From Cycas panzhihuaensis (Eukaryota > Cycadophyta): a DNA stretch of 64,000 nucleotides. Position 1 is the stretch's first letter. Every line of letters starts with the position of its first letter. The DNA lies in assembly GCA_023213395.1 (NCBI GenBank), contig CM041465.1, positions 243,233,741 through 243,297,740 of the forward strand, given 5' to 3'. The notes beneath the pieces are model-generated. The model saw only the letters and a program-made list of their open reading frames with translations, had not been told where the DNA came from and did no database searches. The translations under genes were made by a program, and so were the position numbers. Below are positions 53,750-64,000 of the stretch, piece by piece.

Positions 53750-56327
53750 TGTTTCACAGCCGGGAATGGATACGGTGTCACCGACCTGTAAGTGCAGGTA
53801 TGTTTCTCGCATTATCATCGCTTTCTTTTATTGGGTGTTTGCTTGTGTATCTGCATGTGTATGACTTTGTGGGCGACCTTATAGTCGTCCACACTTATTT
53901 TATCCTATGACGACTATAGCAGGGGCACACTCCCAGCGAGTGTGGCACCCTGGTGACCACATTACTTCCCGCATCTGCCCTCCTCACTCTAGGATCCACT
54001 AGGTTTACGCCACTTCTGCCCATGTGATGACTCATCATCGTTTGGTCAACTTGCCACCCCGATCGAGCCCTACTTTTGCTCCCTTGGACCCATTTGTTGG
54101 CATGTTTAACCCCGGGTAGGTGTTCTGGCTTCCCATTAGTCCTTTCGGTCATACGCCTTTGACCTAGGCGGTTGGTAGGCCCCATTTTTGGCTCCAGTGC
54201 GTCTTCTTTGAAATTTTTGATCTGGCCGGAATATCCATGATATCCGCAGAATTTGCGGTGGTATGACTGTCTCAGATTGTTTTTAAAATCCGCCATGGTA
54301 ATTTCGCATTTATTACAAAATTGCCACGTGGCTCGCGCCTTGATTCTCTCCCAGTCGCACCCTAATCGCTCGCTTTAGGGTTTTGCTTGAGTACTTAAAC
54401 CATTTTTGACTCATTTTTGGGATCTTTTTTTTGGCTTGCTTTTGGAATTGCTCTCTAAGGAAAGCGACCTCTGCTGCTCTTCTCGATGTCTGCTGCTGAA
54501 TGGACTGCACCCTTCTCTGGCCCAGCTCTCCTTTGGCGTGGCTGAGACATTCTCCCAGCCCCTCAAACGCCTTGAAGAGGGCCCCCTTGGAGTGGTTTCT
54601 AGTTGATCTTTGCTCAGGCAGTCCACAAGTGCCCCAAGTGCAGGTGTTTCCCATCACATCTCGGTAGCAGGGTCTCAAACCTGCTCTACTTCAGATCTGG
54701 GTTGATTTCTCAGCCGCTCTTCACTGCTTCTTGGCTGAGGCAAACCCCTTGCCTCCCCTTTTCAGGTATTCCTTGTTTTATATTGGTTTTTCTTGTGATA
54801 TTTACGCTTAAGCTTATTTGCTCCTGCTTGTTTCTTGAGAGTTAGTTTCCCACCCTTTTGGTGGGTTGTTCGACTACTCTTTTATGCCTCTTGCCTGCAT
54901 TTGCTACTCAAGGCAGCGGCGTTGGGGGATAGCATAGGTTTTGGAGAGGAGCTGGGTGGATTCCGTACCACCTTCCACGCTCCCTAAGCGGCTCTAAGCC
55001 CTCCAAAGCCTCCCTCTCTCCCTGTGCTGCCCTTGGCTTGCAAACAAGGGTTTGTAGGCCCTCTTTTGGCCGCCCAAATCAGCGCTGCAACTTGTGACAG
55101 CGCTGATTTGGGGCCTTTTGCTCAGGTTTGGGCAACACTCATAAGTCCCAACCGCTAGTCTTTGTCTCACCTTCCTCCCGGCTGCCCGGTTTGCTCCTCA
55201 TAGCATCCCGGTTAGCCGTGGGTTTTCTTGGGCCTCTCTTTGTCCCTTTGCTGCCATTTTCTAGCCCTTGCTCTTGGCCTTGTCCTCACTGCCTTGTGGC
55301 TCTTGAGGGGAGGTTAGGGCATCATTTACGGGAGGTAGGCCACTCCGAGGCTTACCTAATCATTTACTCTCACCTTGGTCGCTCTCTTTTGGTACTTTCA
55401 TTGTTGGATTAGCACTAACGCATGTATATTCAGATTCTCATTTATGTTATTTAGGCATATATTGTTAGAATTTAGTGTTGCATGTTAGTGTTCTTCCTTC
55501 AGGAAGGGAGAGACCGCTATTGCTTGCAGGTATTTGGAAGTGCGGAGAGCATCGCTCGTTGGCCTTGTTACCGGTAAGCACCTTTGCATGCGTTATACTT
55601 TTATGCTGTTTCATTTATTAGTTGGCACTCCCTTTCTTTCTTTGGTCTTGCATTTGATTTTTCGGGGAAGGTAAGGAAGCCCTCTCTTTCACCCGCCGCA
55701 ACATCTTGCATCCAGTACATCGCGTGGAGTGGTTTGGTGCTCCTCGAGCAGGCTTCCATCATGCACGCCCTCGGCCCAGGTGCACGTCTCACTCCCTCTC
55801 ACTACCTCTTTTTTCCTTTTATTTCTCTCTTAGTAACTAGCACATTGAAAGATAAAAGGGAAAATTTGGTTTGGTATTTGTTGCGTTTCATTTATCTTGT
55901 TACATGTATCTTTACTGTTTGTAGGAAAGATTGTAGGAGCCTTCTTTCCCCTACCTTTCCCTCTCTCTCCTTAACCACACAAGTCCTTTGCCTCCTGCAT
56001 CACTTGTGTACCCGATTAGTTTGTGTAGGCATACTCTTGGCCTATTTCCATTAGGTCCTCTCTTCCCCCCTTCTGGCCACCCAAGGGTGGGAGAGTCCTG
56101 TCTCTAGGTCAACCCAGGTTTGCCTTACGCATCTTTACCCCTTGCTCGAAATGGTGAAGGACCACCTAATAGTAGCCATACTCCATTACAGATCCGAAAA
56201 TCGCGCTCCAGTGCATGGGGCGCTCTGCGTGATAGTTACTCCCCTTTTAGGTCCCACCTTCAATATTCTCACCACCCACTCACTCCACACCTACTAGTCA
56301 GGTAGTTATCCCGTAGATGCGCATCCA
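53750..56327 (+). repeat. 3' LTR of Gypsy B
   Basis: 2578 bp, pair of 39725-42311. Ends GCGCATCCA; GTACC follows at 56328-56332. Carries the hairpin at 55074-55111 with the loop in the opposite orientation to the 5' LTR. Confidence 0.93.
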
Positions 56328-56332
56328 GTACC

Positions 56333-57290
56333 CCACAATAAAATAGAGTTGTTGAGCACATGAACAGGATAACTATGAACATGGCTAGAGCTATGTTGGT
56401 GTATAAAAATATACCTACCTACCTCTAGGCTGAATCCATCTAGGAAATTGTTTATTGCATCAATGTTATTATCCCATCAAAGGAGGGATAATCACCCAAT
56501 AAAAGTCGTCAAGACAAGCCTCCATTATTCACTACTTTAAAATCTTTGGCTCTACATGCTATGCCCACATTCTGGATATAGATCAAAATAAACTCTAGCC
56601 AAGGGTGCTTAAAGGTATCTTTGTCAAATACCCTATGGATAAGAAAAGGTATAAGGCCTTTATACCTTCACAACAAAAAATCATTATTACCAGATATGTT
56701 ATTTTTATGGAGACAAAGGATTAGTTACTTAGACTAGACTCTAAAACACCATCACGTTGCTATAATGTTATCAAGTATGATGTTTAGATTCCAAAATTTA
56801 GGTGGGAGGGGACATATATAAATTACTCCAAATATTGGAAGTTGACAATAGATCCTCAGAGCATATAAGTTGTGACTCTGAACTAATGAATGCACATCTA
56901 GCACTATCCTTTGAAGATAGTAGAGTTGATAAAGGTAAAGCTATTATAGAAGAATCATCATCTCCACCTTTAGTTGACAAAGGCAAAATAGTAGTAGAAG
57001 GACCATCTTCCCTAGGCACATCAACATCCTCCTCACAAAATGATCATTTTAATGAATAAGATAAGAACCAAGAAGTTGAGGAAATGAGGACCTCATTCCT
57101 AACTCAAGGTTCTCATGAAGCTCGCCATATAAATAAGGATATGTAACCTAATAAGGTGGGTAAAACTGACACTCAAAGTACCCATAGAGTAAGGATATAG
57201 GAATTATTATATACTAATCTTCAACTAGTAGAGCTACTCCTTACTCTTAATGAAGAGCCTTTTTCATAAAAAGTAGTTATGAAACATATA
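56333..57290 (+). pseudogene. K2 integrase, second part, and linker
   Basis: Plus strand: NRVVEHMNRITMNMARAML and YKNIPTYL (end of the integrase core), then VLKGIFVKYPMDKKRYKAFI and SQQKIIITRYVIF (the Copia integrase C-terminal GYP...ITRDV block). The linker (ORF 56802-57059) is Ser/Lys/Asp-rich. Continues 39204-39719 across Gypsy B. Confidence 0.85.
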
Positions 57291-58060
57291 GTTTGGAGAA
57301 ATATAATAAATAAATAATACCAACTTCTCATAAAAAATAGTACATTAGAGCTCATTGATCTACCACTTGGTAGAAAGATAATTCAAAATAAATGGGTATT
57401 AAAAAATAAATATAAATCAAATAGCACCCTAGATAAACACAAGATAAGATTGGTAGCTAAAGGATTCACACAAAGGGAATGCATCAACTACACTTAAGTC
57501 TTTGCACTTACAAGCAAGTGGCCTACAATTAGCACTCTTATAGATTTAACTACTCAACAAGGTTGGAAAATCCACCAGCTCGATATTAAGACTATATTTC
57601 TTAATGGGGATCTTAAAAAAGAAATGTACATAGCTCAACTAGAAGGATATAAGATCAAATGTCAAGGTTTGTAGGCTCACAACATCCTTATATGGCCTTA
57701 AACAAGCCCCTCATGCTTGGTTTTTTAAGTTGTCTAAAAGAATGAGACAACTTGGATATGATGTTTGTGACTACCAAGATATTAATGTAACATTGTTTAT
57801 TAAGTGCTAAAAGGACAGAGTCACTTAACTCATAATCTTTGTGGATGATATAGTAGTAATGGGTAATAATAAATAGGTAATAAGCTAGCTAAAAAAGGAC
57901 TTTGGCAAAACATTTGAATTGTCTGACCTTGGTTTGATGAAATATTACTTGAAAATTAAAGTAATACAAAAGAATAGAAAATTTTTCCTCTTCCAAAAAA
58001 AAAAACATTAATGATCTTCTAACCAATTTTTAGTTAGAAGATGCTCGACTAGTGGCTTTA
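57291..58060 (+). pseudogene. Reverse transcriptase of K2
   Basis: Plus-strand blocks: IIQNKWVLKNKYKSN, HKIRLVAKGFTQREC, WKIHQLDIKTIFLNGDL and IIFVDDIVVMGNN (catalytic FVDD where YVDD is usual, 57835-57852), then FGLMKYYLKIKVI. Typical Copia RT with stops and frame changes. Confidence 0.87.
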
Positions 58061-58760
58061 CCTATGGACCCTAATACCAAACTCTCAACTGATGATAATG
58101 CTAGGGAAGTAGACACAACACTCTATAAGAAACTTATATATAGTCTCATCTATACTACTAATATAAGACTAGATATTGTATACTATATTAGAATTCTTAC
58201 ATAATTCATGACAAATCCTAAGTAGAATCACTGGTAAATTATAGTTTGAGTATTAAAATACCTAAAGACAACTAGAAATTTTGGTTTGCTATATGAACCT
58301 AATAATGAATTTAACCTTTCTACATATATAGACTCAGACTTTGTAGGAGATAAATATATAAGAAGATCTACACCTAGGTATATAACGATTCTTGAAATAA
58401 CACCAATATCATAGAGATCCAGATGACAGAAGATAGTTGCTGATTCAACTATTGAAATTGAATACATTACTTCTTCTAAGACTATAAAGGAGATGATATG
58501 GTTTAGAAAATTATTAGAAACATTAAATATCACCCAAACAAGTCCTACCGGCCTTCGTGTAGATAATCAATTAGTAATCCACATGGTAAAAAATCTTGTA
58601 TTTCATGATCATATCAAACATATAAGTACAAAAGTCTACAAGATTAGAGAACTAGTTCATGATGGTATAATTTAACTGGAATAATACCCCACAATAGATC
58701 AAGTGGTTGATATCTTCACTAAACCACTACAAAAGGTGAAGTTTGAATATTTTTGAAGGC
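58061..58760 (+). pseudogene. RNase H of K2
   Basis: Plus-strand blocks: AYTDSDFVGD-like (58325-58350), STPRYI, VADSTIEIEYI, MIWFRKLLETLNI, LRVDNQLVIHMVKNLVFHDH and IDQVVDIFTKPLQK, the standard end of Copia pol. Confidence 0.85.
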
Positions 58761-59236
58761 AACTTATCCTTAGGGCCTTCATCTTCGACTAATCAAAGAA
58801 GATTACAACAAGATCATTATACTTTATTATATTCGTGAAAATCCCTTATGGGCATGAAAGAATAAGAGTAAGTCTTTGCTCTATCCTATTTGTAAAAATC
58901 CCATGTGGGCATGGAAGGATAAGTGTTGTACTAGTTTTAGAAAATCAGAACTTGTGAAAACATGAAAGGGCATAGGGGATGACTAAATGATATATAGACA
59001 CTCAACAAATTAAGTTCGATTTATATTGCTTGGCTATTAGGCTATATCAAGAGCCACCTTAGCCATTTTGATTTATAAAAGAGGCCATAGATATTAGAAA
59101 ATTTATGGGTTTTTATTCCCAATAAGGGTTTTCCCATAGAAGTGTTATTTAAAATTTTAATATAATAATGAGGCTCAAATGAAGACCTCGTATAATAGAT
59201 TTTCTCAAAATAGCATTACACCATGAAGGGGAAGAT
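58761..59236 (+). other. 3' untranslated region and polypurine tract of K2
   Basis: A ~57-bp imperfect direct repeat lies at 58833-58923 (ATCCC...GGGCATG units). The purine tract GAAGGGGAAG at 59225-59234 directly precedes the LTR. Confidence 0.6.
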
Positions 59237-59548
59237 TGAAAAAGGCTAATGTATCAAGGTTATTTATATAAATTAATTAAGTGACCTTAGGATATATTTT
59301 TAGCATTAGTCTCTTAGTGAAATGTACTTTATGTATATTTAGATATAATTTTAAGTTCATATTATTATGCAGGAAAATCCTAATCTTAATGCTTACCTTC
59401 AATAATAAAAGGCAAAATTTCAAGGAGGGAGTCATTATTCATTTTCACCTCTAAGCTTTGCTCTCATATATTATTTTCATCTCTTCTTCATTCTCCATTA
59501 CTATTATGTGCATTAAGTGATTTATTCTCTAGATCCTTCCTTCCTTCA
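59237..59548 (+). repeat. 3' LTR of K2
   Basis: 312 bp, starts TGAAAAAGG and ends CCTTCA; pair of 29308-29619 with clear divergence. TTAGT at 59549-59553 follows. Confidence 0.88.
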
Positions 59549-59553
59549 TTAGT

Positions 59554-61840
59554 CTCACCACCTTTAGGAGATGGGTGAGCTTGATTACTAGTTCATTTTA
59601 TGGAAGGATTAGGAGGAGGAGTAGTCTTCTTAGATGAATTGGAAATTAAAGGCTCATCTTCATCATCTTGAACCTATTTTTCCTTGGCTTTATCATCTTT
59701 GTTTGCTTTATCTTTATGTTTAGGTAAAGGGTCCTTATGAATCATTTGGTCTTATGATAACTTTGAAGAATAATTTGATCGAACATTTATATTTTGAGTG
59801 ATAGTTTGAACCATATAATATTCACTTTTATCATGGGTATTAGTTTAATGATATGACCACCACTTTATCTTTCTAAAAGAAGGAGGAGGTGGAGGAAGAG
59901 CTTATTTCTTCCTTCCTTCAGTAAGATGGATCACTTTCATTTCCTAGGAGGGCTAATTCTGAGAAGGACCATTAACATGCAACTTGATGTTGATTGCATG
60001 CTACAACAATCTAATGGAAGAAGTTAAGTAATCATAGGTAGGTTCAAGATAGGATACCTTTGTTATTTAAATAGTTTCTTTACAAGGAGGAGATTTCCTA
60101 ACTTTCTTAATACCTAACTAAATCTTAAATGTTTCCAAACTTAATAATGATTAGCAACTTCTATATAGGTTTGAGGGTCAAGCTTAAGAACTTTAAGATG
60201 TACATGTGGTCTTAAAGAATTAGTGAATAGATCAAATAGGAGACTAGGATCAAGACATGGATGGCAAGAATGTACTTGGTTTTGAAACGTTCTCACAAAG
60301 TTTCTAGAGGTTTCATTGTGGTTTTATTTGATATCCAAAAGAGACTTGATGCTAGATTTGAATGGTCTCACTACATCAAAATAATTGATAAAAGACTCAA
60401 CTAATTATTGAAATGAGAGGACATAGGCTGAGGAAAGTCAATAAAACCATTTTAAGGCATCACCTTGAATTGATTTAGGAAATAAATGCATCATGATATA
60501 ATCATATAGTATGAAATCCACATAAACGAGTGTAAACACTTGTATGTGGGAAGCTAGGTCTTGGGAGGAGTCACTTGAGAATTTAGGTAAGTCAGGAAGA
60601 AATGGAGGCATTAGGGATAAAAGGACCTCACATGGAAAAGGAGACCTCATATAGTTTAGAAAAGGTTTCCTTAGCCTCAACGTAGTAGGACATTGAGGCA
60701 AGTGTGATGGGTATGGAATAGAGGAAGGAATAGATTGTTATTGATATTATTAGGGAATATAATAGGATGGGAGAGTAGATGAAAGATTAAACCAAGCGGG
60801 AGGGTTAACTATAGAGTTGGTTTATGGCATAGGATATTATGGAAGAATTAGGTTAAATGAAGGAAAATAGACTGGTTATGGGGTGGGTCTAGGAATATGT
60901 GATAAAGAAGTAAGTTTGGTAGCTCTCAAAACTAGAGATTAACTAAGTGAAATAGAAGGATAAATAGGATAGGTATAAGAAACATGTTGGGAAGAAGGGG
61001 TTGCCTTAAATATTATAAAAGAATATACACAAGATTTAATGCCTTATGATAGAACTATGTGGGATGTGTAAATTGGCAATTGAGTTGAGGATGGAATAGA
61101 ATGAGAGGGGACAACCCTAGTGCTTGGTGAAGCTAAGACCACTTGATTTGAGGTAGGAGCATGAGAAGGATTAGGGTTACCATGAATATGAATAGTAGAC
61201 GTACCTTCATGTATAGAAGGTACCAAACAAGGAGAATAGGTCCAAACTTGCAACCTAGAAGGAAAGGGAAGAGGTTAAGAATGAACTAAATTATGATCTT
61301 TTGTCTCCTCTAAAGGAGAATAATGAGGTCATGATAAAGATGGGTGCAAAGTTAGGCGAGATGAAACAACATCAGGAGCAATTAAAGGCTTGACTTAAAT
61401 TGACTCATACTCCTCACATAATAGATCAAATTAATGATACTATGGAGATGATTTCATAGTATAAATCTCTAGATGAAAGGGTCTTGATATCTAAGGATGT
61501 GGAGAGGAGTAGGGATCCTTATAAAAACTAGCTCAAAATATGATGGATGTATTTGAATAGGAAGTGGTTATTCTTGAGAAAAAGAAGGATCACCATGAAA
61601 TTGAGAAGGTTCTAGATACCCTTGCTCCATAGATATTTCATATAGTTAAGTTGAATCTTTAGGGGGTAAACATAAGTATCAGAAGCATGATATTCTAAAG
61701 AATTAATGTAGGAAGATGAGACTTCTTAAGCAAAATGTGAAGGTTGTACTTAAATATTAGGTGGAAGACCTTAAAGCCTTAATGATCACTTAGGGGTAGG
61801 TGTTGTATTTTCTATCACTTTAAATAAGAGGACAAATGGT
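59554..61840 (-). pseudogene. Gag of Gypsy C
   Basis: The ORF 60438-60701 on the minus strand reads DLPKFSSDSSQDLASHIQVF, then YIMMHLFPKSIQGDALKWFY, matching the Gag core of B (PEVPRF...SSQDLAEHV...LFPRSLQGNALKWFY). Below it, decayed blocks such as SFINYF.VV.PF.SSIKSLL run to about 60300. Toward 61840 lies the Pro/Ser-rich N-terminal extension (61044-61253). Confidence 0.8.
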
Positions 61841-61860
61841 GTTCCCCAGTATGGTTGCCA
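61841..61860 (-). promoter_or_regulatory. Primer binding site of Gypsy C
   Basis: Minus strand TGGCAACCATACTGGGGAAC, the same type as in A and B with a CG-to-CA change. Confidence 0.82.
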
Positions 61861-61861
61861 G

Positions 61862-64000
<2,139 letters not shown>

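Larger units (their letters stand above)
39725..56327 (+). mobile_element. Gypsy element B: complete Tat-like element, 16.6 kb
   Basis: Flanked by GTACC at 39720-39724 and 56328-56332. LTRs are 2587 and 2578 bp and differ by only a few percent by eye, making B the youngest element visible. Internal order: PBS, gag with long N-terminal extension, protease, RT, RNase H, integrase, spacer, antisense PMD gene, second RNase H, 3' LTR. All pol domains are represented, but TAA/TAG/TGA stops and about four frameshifts make this copy inactive. Large size, two RNase H domains and an antisense extra gene place it near the Tat/Ogre lineage. Confidence 0.93.
29308..59548 (+). mobile_element. Copia K2, hosting D2 and Gypsy B
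   Basis: Plus-strand Ty1/Copia element flanked by TTAGT at 29303-29307 and 59549-59553. LTRs of 312 bp are at 29308-29619 and 59237-59548. Without its guests it is about 7.6 kb: leader, gag, protease, integrase, RT, RNase H. D2 entered at the protease/pre-integrase region (33137/39204) and Gypsy B within integrase (39719/56333). K2 is dead; every domain has stops. Confidence 0.9.

Overview
This window is plant nuclear DNA made almost entirely of nested LTR retrotransposons. I see no intact host gene. A land plant with a large, repeat-rich genome is indicated by plant-type Ty1/Copia and Ty3/Gypsy elements, by a plant mobile domain (PMD) gene carried inside two Gypsy copies, and by widespread C-to-T/G-to-A decay that turns codons into stops. 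I cannot name the species; a gymnosperm or another large-genome vascular plant would fit.

Seven elements can be separated, five of them bounded by matching 5-bp target-site duplications (TSDs). Left half: Copia K1 (minus; 1-2274 plus 22130-24260) is split by Gypsy A (minus; 2275-22129, TSD CATCT). A's 5' LTR is itself split by the non-autonomous element D1 (plus; 13928-19601, TSD AAGAG). Right half: Gypsy C (minus; about 24261 to beyond 64000) is split by Copia K2 (plus; 29308-59548, TSD TTAGT). K2 is split twice, by D2 (minus; 33138-39198, TSD GTGTT) and by Gypsy B (plus; 39725-56327, TSD GTACC). K1 probably lies inside C's 3' LTR.

A and B belong to one Tat-like Gypsy family with 2.6-2.7 kb LTRs. 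B keeps the full layout: LTR, PBS, extended gag, protease, RT, RNase H, integrase, an antisense gene, a second RNase H, LTR. The antisense gene encodes a PMD-type protein. In both copies it has a TATA box at the same place and a short canonical intron. The second RNase H lies downstream of the antisense gene, not inside pol. A has lost about 2.6 kb of pol (RT to integrase core) but keeps both extra genes.

D1 and D2 belong to one gag-only family: a long leader, a gag ORF next to the 3' LTR, and PBS motifs duplicated inside the LTR end. Between two conserved blocks each copy carries a different 1-2 kb cargo: a GC-rich stretch plus pieces of host genes. D1 has a piece resembling the second-largest subunit of RNA polymerase III, and D2 a piece resembling the largest subunit of RNA polymerase I. 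The PMD-bearing Gypsy family and this cargo-carrying family are the most notable systems here.
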